Positions 1 to 6,899 are shown, counted from the stretch's first letter. The stretch is 7,561 bases of DNA from Cellulomonadaceae bacterium (GCA_031283115.1 JAITCK010000051.1:1-7561), one strand, 5' to 3'. Notes: generated from the letters alone by a model not told the origin. A program made the numbers and translations.

Positions 1-1368
1 GACTACACGGAAGTGACCCTGACCCCGCGCGAGGGTGTCACCTGGTCAGATGGGCAAAAACTCACTGCCGACGATATTGCGCACACCTACCAGATGCGTA
101 TGGACAATGCGGACCTCGACATTACCTCTCTCAACATCACCAACGTGGCGATGGACAACGGCAAGGTTGTTGTCAGTTTCAAAGATCCCATGTACGTGCG
201 CCAAAGCCCAGTGCTTCATGTCCGCGTACTGCCCAAGCATTACCTGGAAACCATCGCCAACCCCGCCACAGACCCCATGCTGGAGATCATCGGTACAGGG
301 CCGTACACGCTGACCTCTTTCGCCACGCAAGGCGTAGTGCTGGATGCGCGCGACGACTGGTGGGGCGGAAACCTGGCTGTGCCTCAGTTGACCTTCGTCT
401 CCTACGACAGCAACACTGACATGGCAGCCGCCCTGGCCAGCGGCGAGGTCGACTGGGCTCAGTCCTACTTTGCCGACCCCCAATCATCCTTCATCAGTTT
501 TGACAGTGCCCACAACAAGCAGTGGACCCCGACTGCTCTCGGCATTGACGTCCTCTTCGTCAACACCACAACGGCACCCTTCAACTCTGTCGCCTTCCGA
601 CAAGCCGTCAACAAGGTCATTGACCGTGAAGCCCACCGTGAAATCGCCCGTCAAAACGCCGTACCCCCTTTGACATCAGTGACCGGCCTTCCCTCCCCTG
701 CTGGCGACCCCTTTATTTCCTCCGAGTTTCAGGGCACACACTTTGCCGTGGACCTCCACGGCGCACAAAAAATCCTCACCGACGCGGGATACACCGGTGT
801 GGGCAGCAACCTGGTGGACCCTGACGGCAATCCGGTGACTTTCACCCTGTCCGTACCCCAAGGGTGGACCGACTACATTGCTGGCGCCTCGCTGATCATC
901 CGGTCTGTTCAAGCCCTAGGAGTCACCGCAACCATCGACGTCACCAGCGCTGACGAATGGGCAACAAACGTTGCCAACGGCACCTTTGACGCCACCTTCC
1001 ACTGGACTGACACCGGCGCCACACCCTTTGACATTTACGACAACACGATGGGCGGCCAGTGGCTTCGACCCATCGGCCTTGCAGCCGGTTACAACTTTGG
1101 CCGGTTCGACGACACCGGCAGTGCCACCCTGCTGCAGGAGTATGCGCGGACAACCAGCGATACCGTGCGTCAGCGTGCCCTCACCGGTATTCAAGAGACC
1201 TTTGTCAACCAGGTTCCTGCCATGCCGGTAGCCGCACGCCCCTTCTTCATCAGTTACAACACCCGGCATTACACCGGCTGGCCGGACGACGACAACGCAT
1301 ACATCGTGTCCGATTTCACTCGACCGTGGATGCTCATGGTTCTCCAACACCTGCGCGCTACCCGCTGA
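1..1368 (+). CDS. ABC transporter substrate-binding protein, family 5 (peptide/oligopeptide type), 5'-truncated
   Basis: The frame is open from base 1 to the TGA at 1366-1368, so the gene begins upstream and only the last ~455 residues are visible. Family-5 extracytoplasmic solute-binding proteins are usually about 500-600 residues, so the signal peptide and first lobe segment are probably missing. Family hallmarks are visible: a WSDGQKLTADD segment at visible residues 15-25, equivalent to the family's 'W.DG..lTA.DV' signature, and GTGPYTL near visible residues 98-104, typical just before the 'DYW'-like segment (here RDDWWGG). The protein would act outside the membrane, binding a peptide or another small solute and delivering it to an ABC permease. 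The ligand cannot be read from sequence; OppA, DppA and nickel/oligosaccharide binders share this fold. No permease or ATPase gene follows, so the rest of the transporter, if linked, lies upstream. Family assignment is firm, substrate unknown. Confidence 0.9.
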   Translation, partial: DYTEVTLTPREGVTWSDGQKLTADDIAHTYQMRMDNADLDITSLNITNVAMDNGKVVVSFKDPMYVRQSPVLHVRVLPKHYLETIANPATDPMLEIIGTGPYTLTSFATQGVVLDARDDWWGGNLAVPQLTFVSYDSNTDMAAALASGEVDWAQSYFADPQSSFISFDSAHNKQWTPTALGIDVLFVNTTTAPFNSVAFRQAVNKVIDREAHREIARQNAVPPLTSVTGLPSPAGDPFISSEFQGTHFAVDLHGAQKILTDAGYTGVGSNLVDPDGNPVTFTLSVPQGWTDYIAGASLIIRSVQALGVTATIDVTSADEWATNVANGTFDATFHWTDTGATPFDIYDNTMGGQWLRPIGLAAGYNFGRFDDTGSATLLQEYARTTSDTVRQRALTGIQETFVNQVPAMPVAARPFFISYNTRHYTGWPDDDNAYIVSDFTRPWMLMVLQHLRATR

Positions 1369-1384
1369 CAACCTGCCGCCAGCA

Positions 1385-1425
1385 CTGCAAGTTTCGCCGG
1401 TAAGACGGCGAGTATTACCGTGCAG
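1385..1425. other. Imperfect stem-loop between substrate-binding protein and TPR gene
   Basis: Nested inverted repeats pair CTGCA (1385-1389) with TGCAG (1421-1425) and CGGTAA (1398-1403) with TTACCG (1415-1420). An alternative hairpin is CGCCG (1395-1399) with CGGCG (1406-1410). The structure sits 16 bases after the stop of the substrate-binding protein and just upstream of the next promoter. It could end upstream transcription or bind a regulator, but there is no T-tract on either strand, so a Rho-independent terminator is not well supported. Confidence 0.25.
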
Positions 1426-1441
1426 GTCACGCCCCGCGTTA

Positions 1442-1447
1442 TATGGT
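1442..1447 (+). promoter_or_regulatory. Predicted -10 box of a leaderless promoter (TPR lipoprotein gene)
   Basis: TATGGT fits the actinobacterial TAnnnT -10 pattern and ends six bases before the GTG start at 1454, so transcription would begin at or next to the start codon. No Shine-Dalgarno sequence with correct spacing is seen. No good TTGACA-like -35 is visible about 17 bases upstream. The same geometry occurs before the gene at 3794, which strengthens the reading. Confidence 0.45.
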
Positions 1448-1453
1448 GAAGCA

Positions 1454-2092
1454 GTGAGTAAAACGAAGGTTCGCACCATTCAACGCATTGCTGCTCTCTT
1501 GGTCGGTGCCGCCCTGGCCGGTGTTGTTGCCTTCGGCTGCAGCCCCAGCGGTGGTGACTCTTCACCGACCTCCGGCGTCTCCGATACGGCAAGCCCAGGT
1601 TCCGGTGAGGCAAACCTGGAAGAACAGATGCTCAACAACGGCATCGCCCAGGCTGAACAGGGACGATACGACGATGCGGTAGCCACTTTCACGGCACTCT
1701 TAGCGCTCAACCCAGAAAGTCAGTATGCCCTCTACAACCTTGGCCTCATCGCCTACATGCGCGGCGACCTCGAGCAGGCGGTGTCCTACTACGACCGTGC
1801 CCTAGCCATCGACCCCACCTGGACGTCAGCCATGTACAACAAGGCCATCGCCCTGGAAACGCTAAACCCTGAGCAGGCCATCGACCTGTATGAGCAGATT
1901 GTGGTGATCGACCCGGAAGCCTCGACAGCCTTCTGGCGGTTGAGTTTCCTCCTCGAAGCCGCAGGCGACACCGAGCGGGCACAATCCACCTTCCAGCAGG
2001 CTATCGACCTCGACCCCAGCCTAGAAACGATGGATCCACCTGAACGCCCATCGTCGGAAGAACCCGCTGACGGCGACGGGGAGGGCCAGTGA
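1454..2092 (+). CDS. TPR-repeat protein, probable lipoprotein
   Basis: This is a 212-residue protein with a GTG start. Residues 1-28 form a signal peptide: basic N-terminus (K3, K5, R7, R11), hydrophobic core around 12-27, then AFGC with the candidate lipidated Cys at 29. The -3/-2 positions (A, F) fit the lipobox imperfectly, so an uncleaved or non-lipidated form is possible. Residues 30-55 are a Ser/Gly/Pro-rich linker. About four tetratricopeptide repeats follow (roughly 56-87, 90-121, 124-154, 157-189), with the typical A..G....A...Y..AL..DP pattern. An acidic, proline-rich tail ends the protein. TPRs are protein-protein scaffolds, so the likely role is an envelope-anchored adaptor; the partner is unknown. 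The stop overlaps the start of the following glycosyltransferase gene (GTGA, four bases), which suggests one transcript and coupled translation. Confidence 0.85.
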   Translation: MSKTKVRTIQRIAALLVGAALAGVVAFGCSPSGGDSSPTSGVSDTASPGSGEANLEEQMLNNGIAQAEQGRYDDAVATFTALLALNPESQYALYNLGLIAYMRGDLEQAVSYYDRALAIDPTWTSAMYNKAIALETLNPEQAIDLYEQIVVIDPEASTAFWRLSFLLEAAGDTERAQSTFQQAIDLDPSLETMDPPERPSSEEPADGDGEGQ

Positions 2093-3642
2093 CCGCCGCT
2101 CCCAAGTCGTCCACGGCAACCGGGGCCAGGGCTGCGGTCGCCAAGGCGGCAGGCAAGGCCGCCGCAGCGTCCACAACGACGGCGAGGAAGACCACCGCCG
2201 TCAAGCCTGCACCAGCAAAAAAGGCCGCGCCGACTAAGGCTGCAGCGGCTAAGGCTGCTCCAGCGAAAACCGCAAGCCCCGCCAAGTCTCCGGCCCGCAA
2301 GCCGTCGGCGGCAAAAGCCCCCGCGACCAAAACAGCAGCAAAGACCCCGGCAGCGAAAGCAGCCCCGGCCCGCGTGCAGCAGCCTCCACGCTTCACCGTG
2401 TTCACGCCCTCGCACAACCCGCAATATTTGGGTGACTGCCTCGACGGTCTGCTGGCGCAGACGGCGCAAGACTGGCAGTGGGTGGTCTACCTCAACGGAG
2501 GCGCAGAATGGACGCCGCCGGTCAACGACCCCCGCATCACCATCGCCTCCACGGAAGCCTCCCTGGGAGTGGGCGCGGCCAAGGGGCGGGCCTGCGCCCT
2601 GGCCACCGGCACCTACCTGGTGGAACTCGACCACGATGATGTGCTGCTGCCCACGGCCCTAGAGAAAATCGCTGAAGCGTTCGAAGGGGCTCCTGCCGCG
2701 TCGCTCGTGTACAGCCAGTGCGCGATGATGCGGGCCGACGGCTCGCGGGAAGAAACCCGCTACCGTGACGGCATCGGCTGGGACTACCGGGATGTTGTCG
2801 TCGGCGACCGCGTGCTGCAATACCCGGTGGCCTTCCTGCCCACGCCGCACAACGTGTCCTACATCTGGTATGCGCCCAACCATGTGCGAGCCTTCCGCCG
2901 TCAAGCCTACGAAGAGGTGGGCGGCTACGACGCCAGCCGGGACATTCTTGACGACCAAGACATGATGAGTCGCCTCTACCAGTGGGGTGACTTTGTCCTC
3001 ATCGACGAGTGCCTGTACTTGCAGCGGATGCACGCCTCCAACACGCAGCATGACAGCGTGCTCAATGCCCGCATCCAAAGCGAAACCATCGACCTGTACG
3101 CCCGCTACTTCCAAGGCAACGCGGCCGCCTGGGCTAGGCGTCAAGGTCTGCTCTGCCTGGACATGGGTGCCGCCCACAACCGCGCCCCCGGCTTCCTGGG
3201 CGTAGACCAGTTCGAGGGTGCAGGCGTCGACATTGTGGCCACCCTGCCGGGGCGAATGGATTTGCCCGACGGGTCGGTCGGTGTGATTCGGGCCTTCGAC
3301 TTTTTTGAGCATGTGTCCGACAAGATCGGCCTCATCAACGAGCTGTACCGCCTGCTGGCGCCGGGGGGGATCCTCATCAGCCGCACCCCCTCCACGGATG
3401 GGCGTGGAGCCTTCCAAGACCCCACCCATTGCGCCTTCTACAACGAAAACTCCTTCTGGTATTACACCGACCAGAACCTGCGCCAATACATTGCCGGCCT
3501 GGACGTGCGCTTCCAGGTGTCCCGTCTGACCACCTTCTTCCCGTCGCCGTGGCATCAGCAGCACAACATCAGTTACGTGGATGCCTTCCTCATCAAGCTC
3601 CCCGACGGCGGCCCCCGCAACGCGGGCCCCATCACCGTCTGA
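2089..3642 (+). CDS. GT2 glycosyltransferase fused to a class I methyltransferase domain, with Lys/Ala/Pro-rich N-terminal tail
   Basis: This is a 517-residue, three-part protein. Residues 1-100 are low complexity, almost only A, K, P, T and S, in AAPAK/TKAAA-type units resembling histone-H1-like or HupB tails. Residues ~101-345 are a GT-A family 2 glycosyltransferase: FTVFTPSHN at 102-110 starts the nucleotide-sugar fold, DHDD at 181-184 is the metal-binding DxD region, and DDQD at 288-291 fits the acceptor/catalytic acidic region. Residues ~354-505 look like a type-11 SAM methyltransferase: LDMGAA (357-362) in place of motif I, GVD (371-373), DFFEHV (404-409) and LLAPGG (422-427). The methyltransferase half is atypical in motif I. 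Such enzymes build or modify surface glycans from nucleotide sugars; donor and acceptor cannot be told. The GTG start overlaps the TPR gene stop. A start near residue 100 would remove the tail, but the overlap and the open low-complexity frame favour the long form. Confidence 0.85.
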   Translation: MTAAPKSSTATGARAAVAKAAGKAAAASTTTARKTTAVKPAPAKKAAPTKAAAAKAAPAKTASPAKSPARKPSAAKAPATKTAAKTPAAKAAPARVQQPPRFTVFTPSHNPQYLGDCLDGLLAQTAQDWQWVVYLNGGAEWTPPVNDPRITIASTEASLGVGAAKGRACALATGTYLVELDHDDVLLPTALEKIAEAFEGAPAASLVYSQCAMMRADGSREETRYRDGIGWDYRDVVVGDRVLQYPVAFLPTPHNVSYIWYAPNHVRAFRRQAYEEVGGYDASRDILDDQDMMSRLYQWGDFVLIDECLYLQRMHASNTQHDSVLNARIQSETIDLYARYFQGNAAAWARRQGLLCLDMGAAHNRAPGFLGVDQFEGAGVDIVATLPGRMDLPDGSVGVIRAFDFFEHVSDKIGLINELYRLLAPGGILISRTPSTDGRGAFQDPTHCAFYNENSFWYYTDQNLRQYIAGLDVRFQVSRLTTFFPSPWHQQHNISYVDAFLIKLPDGGPRNAGPITV

Positions 3643-3702
3643 TCCGCTTCCCGCTCGCCCTTGCCCTGCGGGGCTGCCGGAAATCTGCATGTCAGCGCAT
3701 CT

Positions 3703-3759
3703 GTGAAATGCCTGTTAGGTACACAGTGAAACGCCTAACAGAAAGGCGGTGAAACGCCT
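3703..3759. repeat. Three 11-bp direct repeats at 23-bp period; probable operator array
   Basis: GTGAAAYGCCT occurs at 3703-3713 (Y=T), 3726-3736 (Y=C) and 3749-3759 (Y=C), with starts exactly 23 bp apart. Units 1 and 3 match at 18 of 23 positions over the whole unit. Inverted repeats overlie the array: CTGTTAGG (3712-3719) pairs with CCTAACAG (3734-3741), and AGGCG (3744-3748) with CGCCT (3755-3759). The array lies just upstream of the predicted -10 box at 3782-3787, covering the -35 area. A regulator binding site for the downstream ATPase gene is the simplest reading; the 3643-3793 region contains no other recognisable element. Confidence 0.6.
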
Positions 3760-3781
3760 AGTAGGAACCCATTGCCGCTGG

Positions 3782-3787
3782 TAGACT
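3782..3787 (+). promoter_or_regulatory. Predicted -10 box of a leaderless promoter (AAA/DUF4143 gene)
   Basis: TAGACT fits TAnnnT and ends six bases before the GTG start at 3794. No Shine-Dalgarno sequence precedes the start, so leaderless initiation is likely. The repeat array at 3703-3759 ends 22 bases upstream, where it could control RNA polymerase access. Confidence 0.5.
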
Positions 3788-3793
3788 TCCTGC

Positions 3794-5068
3794 GTGCCCT
3801 ACACTCGTCGCGTCATAGATTCTGTGCTCGATGACATGCTCCCCCACCTGGCTGCGATTGCGCTTGTCGGTGCTAAAGGAGTCGGGAAAACAGCGACGGG
3901 CAAGCAACGCGCGGCCAGCATCCTCGACCTCAGTGTCGAACGGCAACGCGCCACCCTGGTCGGCGATATCGACCACATCGTCCACTTGCCGCCGCCGGTC
4001 CTCATTGACGAGTGGCAACTGCTTCCGTCAGTGTGGGATCGCGTCAAGAACGCCGTTGACGACGACAGGAGCGGAGGGCAGTTCCTCCTGGCCGGTTCAG
4101 CTGGTGTCACCCCAGGCGTCCGCATCCACTCTGGCGCGGGCCGCATCGTCCGTTACACCATGCGCCCTCTGTCCCTGGCAGAACGCGGAATCTCAGAACC
4201 AGCCGTCTCTCTCCGTGAGCTGCTGGACGGCGGGAAACCGGATGTCTTCGGCCAGACGTCAATCCGCCTCACCAACTATGTTGACGAAATCTTGGCTTCC
4301 GGTTTCCCTGGCATCCGAGAGGCCTCTGACCGCGCCCGTCGCAGCCTGCTCAACGCCTACATCAGCCAAATCGTCGAACACGATCTCCCTGAAAATGGCG
4401 TTGACGTGAGACGTCCGCGCGCACTGACCGCCTGGTTACGCGCCTACGGTGCCGCCACTGCAACGGACGCGAAATACTCGACCATTCTTGACGCAGCAAC
4501 AGCCGGGGAAGACGACAAACCGGCGCGCGCCACCGTCGACTCCTACCGGGAACACTTGACGCGCCTCTTCGTGCTCGACCCGATACCCGCCTGGATTCCA
4601 ACGCTCAACCCACTGAAACGCCTCACAAAAACTCCGAAACATCATCTGGTGGACCCTGCCCTCTCGGCACGAATGGCTGGCGTCGGAAAGGACGGCCTGA
4701 TGATGGGTGAGGGAGAACGGGTCGGCACTGACACAGGAACCTGGGTCGGTGCGCTGTTCGAATCACTCGCCGCACAAAGCGTCCGCGTGTATGCCGACGC
4801 TGCCGAAGCGGAAGTCGGTCACCTGCGCACCCAGGACACCACCCGCGAAATCGACCTCATTGTCGAAAGTGATGACCGGCGAATTGTCGCTATCGAAGTG
4901 AAACTCGCCGACACTGTCGGCGACCATGACGTGCGGCATCTCAACTGGCTGCACCAGCAGATCGGCGACCGCCTCGCCGACAAAATCATCATCACCACCG
5001 GCCCCTCCGCCTACCGCCGCACCTCCGACGGCGTCGCCGTCATCCCCTTGGCACTACTCGGGCCGTAA
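3794..5068 (+). CDS. AAA_14/DUF4143 family ATPase with PD-(D/E)XK-like C-terminus
   Basis: This is a 424-residue protein. Residues 1-~130 are a P-loop ATPase: Walker A GAKGVGKT at 26-33, Walker B VLIDEWQ at 69-75 (D72, E73), and LLAGSAG (98-104) at the sensor position. This order, including the 'DEWQ' motif and the 'RPLSLAERG' segment at 124-132, is typical of the AAA_14 family. Residues ~185-400 match the DUF4143 part usually joined to it. Within it, REIDLIVE (351-358) followed by AIEVK (366-370) gives the D354...E368-x-K370 arrangement of PD-(D/E)XK nucleases. The family is widespread in bacteria and poorly characterised; its cellular role is not established, so none is claimed here. Length is near normal and all motifs are intact, so it is probably functional. 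It has its own promoter and repeat array and precedes the recombinase by 65 bp on the same strand. Confidence 0.88.
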   Translation: MPYTRRVIDSVLDDMLPHLAAIALVGAKGVGKTATGKQRAASILDLSVERQRATLVGDIDHIVHLPPPVLIDEWQLLPSVWDRVKNAVDDDRSGGQFLLAGSAGVTPGVRIHSGAGRIVRYTMRPLSLAERGISEPAVSLRELLDGGKPDVFGQTSIRLTNYVDEILASGFPGIREASDRARRSLLNAYISQIVEHDLPENGVDVRRPRALTAWLRAYGAATATDAKYSTILDAATAGEDDKPARATVDSYREHLTRLFVLDPIPAWIPTLNPLKRLTKTPKHHLVDPALSARMAGVGKDGLMMGEGERVGTDTGTWVGALFESLAAQSVRVYADAAEAEVGHLRTQDTTREIDLIVESDDRRIVAIEVKLADTVGDHDVRHLNWLHQQIGDRLADKIIITTGPSAYRRTSDGVAVIPLALLGP

Positions 5069-5133
5069 TAGGAACGCTGCTGGCCGTAACTCCGCTATGG
5101 GGTCTCCTGCCGCCATTTGTCGCGGTTGCTGGT

Positions 5134-6009
5134 GTGGGGTGTGGGGTGAATGGTTCACGGAACGCTGCCGCCAGAGGCGTTGATGACATCTGGCGTACCG
5201 CAATCGACTCCTGGTGTGCCGCCATGCGGGCGGCCCACCTTTCACCGGCCACCATCGACGTGCGCTGTTACCACCTGCGTCGGCTGGCGCGAGAAACCCG
5301 CCGCCGTACCCCCTGGACGGTCACGACAGCCGACCTGCTGGCCTGGATGAACGCCCACCGCTGGGGACGCGAAACGGCCCGGTCCGTTCGCAACTCGCTG
5401 CGCCGCTTCTGGGCGTGGGCGGTTGCCACCGGGCAGGTCAAACGGAATGTGGCCGACGGGTTGCCACCCATCGCCCCACCCTTCTCACTCCCCCGACCGG
5501 CCGCCCCTGCCGTTGTCGCCGACGCTATCGAGCACGGCGACGCACGGGTTGTGGTCATGCTGAGGCTGGCCAACGAGTTAGGGATGCGGCGCGGCGAGGT
5601 TACCGTCGTCCATCCCCGCCACGATGTTGTCCGTGACGCTGCCGGATGGTCCCTGATTGTTCACGGCAAGGGGGCGCGCAACCGCATCCTCCCCCTGCCC
5701 GACGACCTGGCCGCCCTGCTGCGGGCCGCCCCGGACGGCTACCTTTTCCCTGGCCTCACGGACGGCCACCTGTCCCCGCACTGGGTGGGCACGCTGGTGT
5801 CCCAAGCGCTGCGCGACGGCACAACCATGCACCAGCTGCGGCACCTGTGTGCCACCGAAATCCACGACCAAACCCGTGACCTGCGGCTCGTGCAAACCAT
5901 CCTCGGCCACGCCTCGCTGGCGACCACGCAACGCTATGTCGCCGTCAACGAGGCCACCCTGCGCACAGCCCTCCAAGCCCGCTCAACCCGCTGGAACGGA
6001 GCCGGTTGA
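5134..6009 (+). CDS. Tyrosine recombinase (phage integrase/XerC-like)
   Basis: This is a 291-residue protein of normal length for a simple Xer-type recombinase. Residues ~17-108 form the SAM-like core-binding domain (DLLAWMNAHRWGRETARSV region around 67-85). Residues ~125-285 form the catalytic domain with the full set: R152 (GMRRGE), K179 (HGKGARNR), H233 and R236 (HQLRH), H259 (LGHAS) and nucleophile Y268 (TTQRY). It should cut and rejoin DNA through a covalent 3'-phosphotyrosine link, giving integration, excision or inversion. Start choice is uncertain: GTG at 5134 gives the longest likely form, GTG at 5146 is equally plausible, and both sit in a G-rich stretch without a clear Shine-Dalgarno sequence. 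It ends 25 bp before a collagen-like cassette that faces a paralogous cassette on the other strand, which suggests that its substrate is this locus (inference). A remnant integrase of a mobile element is the main alternative. Confidence 0.92.
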   Translation: MGCGVNGSRNAAARGVDDIWRTAIDSWCAAMRAAHLSPATIDVRCYHLRRLARETRRRTPWTVTTADLLAWMNAHRWGRETARSVRNSLRRFWAWAVATGQVKRNVADGLPPIAPPFSLPRPAAPAVVADAIEHGDARVVVMLRLANELGMRRGEVTVVHPRHDVVRDAAGWSLIVHGKGARNRILPLPDDLAALLRAAPDGYLFPGLTDGHLSPHWVGTLVSQALRDGTTMHQLRHLCATEIHDQTRDLRLVQTILGHASLATTQRYVAVNEATLRTALQARSTRWNGAG

Positions 6010-6034
6010 CCCGCATTTAGCGCCCATACTTGCA

Positions 6035-6754
6035 GGTTCGGCTGGAGCCGACGGCCAAGACGGCGCCCAAGGCTCCCAAGGTGCTCCCGGCGTGGCCGGG
6101 CAAGACGGCGCTCAGGGCGCCCAGGGTGACGCTGGCGCTGATGGTGCCCAAGGCCCGCAAGGTCAAAACGCCGCGCTTGCCGGTGGATACTTCTATTCGA
6201 CGTATACGAACCTGAGCTATTACGGCGGCACCGCCACTTGGGCACCCGGTATGGCCATTCAGTTGATGAATAGTTCGAACATTTATGCGCAAGATGGATA
6301 TACTCCACCGAGTTCTTCCACAACGAGCGGTAACACCAATGCGTCGAATCCATCCGGCAATACTGGCGTCACCCTCACGCAGGGAACCTACGAGCTCTCA
6401 TACATGCTCGCTGGCGACCTGTGGACTTGTACCACAGGAACGAATCTGAGTGGATGTTCGAACCAGGGTAACGTGTACTCGAACACCTGGGTTCTTTCGA
6501 CCTACCTCACCTCGGCGGCAAGTGGAGAGATACCAGGCTCAAGGATAGGTACTCAACTTCCGACAACAAGCACCAACAGCAACCTCGGCACGCAATGGTT
6601 GTCGATAGCAAACAGCATCACCATCACCGTTGGTGCGGGTGGTGACACGATCACCTTGAACGCCGGTCAGAACGGCTACCGTGGCGCCTTGGGCGGAAAC
6701 CAGCCGAGTGGCAGCACGGTAATGGCCTCCATCAACGTCGAACGTGTCCAGTAA
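6035..6754 (+). CDS. Collagen-like stem plus beta-rich head, apparently without its own start (putative silent cassette)
   Basis: The frame is open through 6035-6754, ending TAA. From 6035 to 6169 it encodes 15 uninterrupted Gly-X-Y triplets, Gln/Asp/Ala-rich in X and Y. Within these, an 18-bp unit at 6056-6073 recurs at 6101-6118 (16/18 identical, 45-bp period). A 194-residue head follows, starting AALAGGYFY, rich in Ser/Thr/Asn/Gly, with a GVTLTQGTYELSY segment and ending INVERVQ. This resembles trimeric C1q/BclA-C-type jelly-roll heads (inference). Two Cys lie close together (WTC...SGC). No ATG, GTG or TTG with a ribosome site precedes the Gly-X-Y run in frame. The frame merely stays open back into the recombinase gene. 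An in-frame GTG at 6092, with AAGGTG eight bases before it, is a weak possible start inside the stem. Base use in the head is more A/T-rich than the neighbours (6241-6300 has 27 G/C of 60). Confidence 0.7.
   Translation, partial: GSAGADGQDGAQGSQGAPGVAGQDGAQGAQGDAGADGAQGPQGQNAALAGGYFYSTYTNLSYYGGTATWAPGMAIQLMNSSNIYAQDGYTPPSSSTTSGNTNASNPSGNTGVTLTQGTYELSYMLAGDLWTCTTGTNLSGCSNQGNVYSNTWVLSTYLTSAASGEIPGSRIGTQLPTTSTNSNLGTQWLSIANSITITVGAGGDTITLNAGQNGYRGALGGNQPSGSTVMASINVERVQ
6131..6163 (+). repeat. Left arm of inverted repeat shared by the two collagen-like stems
   Basis: These 33 bases, encoding the end of the Gly-X-Y stem, match the reverse complement of 7527-7559 at 29 of 33 positions. The perfect core is GGTGCCCAAGGC (6143-6154), equal to the complement of 7536-7547. 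The four differences are mostly silent, as expected for homologous coding repeats, but the position just before the heads makes this a candidate crossover site. Confidence 0.7.
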
Positions 6755-6860
6755 CGATACGCCCACGTCCCGATCCACTCACCCTCGTGGTGCTCGCTGC
6801 CGCGGGGTGGTCGGGAGCAACCGCTGGGCAGAGCAGCACTGGGAGCGCAAAGTCTGATTG

Positions 6861-6899
6861 AGTGTGATAAACCGTTGCATCTGAACGCTTTATCACACT
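6861..6899. terminator. 39-nt dyad symmetry between convergent genes; bidirectional terminator or recombination site
   Basis: AGTGTGATAAA (6861-6871) is the perfect inverse of TTTATCACACT (6889-6899). After one C-C mismatch the pairing continues with CGTT (6873-6876) and AACG (6884-6887), leaving a 7-base centre (6877-6883). It sits 106 bp after the + cassette stop and 93 bp after the - gene stop, where a shared terminator is expected. No T-tract follows on either strand, so intrinsic termination is doubtful. Long inverted arms around a 7-bp centre also resemble tyrosine-recombinase core sites. The rest of 6755-6992 holds no gene that I can support. Confidence 0.45.

Noticed and set aside
2100..2390. 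Repetitive Ala/Lys/Pro codons as a possible DNA repeat array or separate histone-like gene
   Set aside because: The frame continues without interruption into the glycosyltransferase domain and the units are irregular at DNA level, so it is treated as a low-complexity tail of that protein.
1789..2634. Long - strand ORF (281 codons) over the TPR and glycosyltransferase genes
   Set aside because: Cys/Arg/Gly-rich composition with no family motif, and fully antisense to two well-supported genes; a shadow of GC-rich coding DNA.
3663..3674. GCCC-TGCG-GGGC hairpin after the glycosyltransferase stop as a terminator
   Set aside because: The stem is only 4 bp and no T-tract follows, so it is too weak to support.
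2659..3690. Long - strand ORF (343 codons) opposite the glycosyltransferase-methyltransferase
   Set aside because: No recognisable domain, and it overlaps DNA whose + strand product has clear GT2 and methyltransferase motifs.
5657..6034. Upstream part of the + strand frame that leads into the collagen-like cassette
   Set aside because: It lies inside the recombinase catalytic domain in another frame and its product is Pro/Cys/Thr-rich without homology signs; the frame is open by chance, so I begin the cassette at the Gly-X-Y run.
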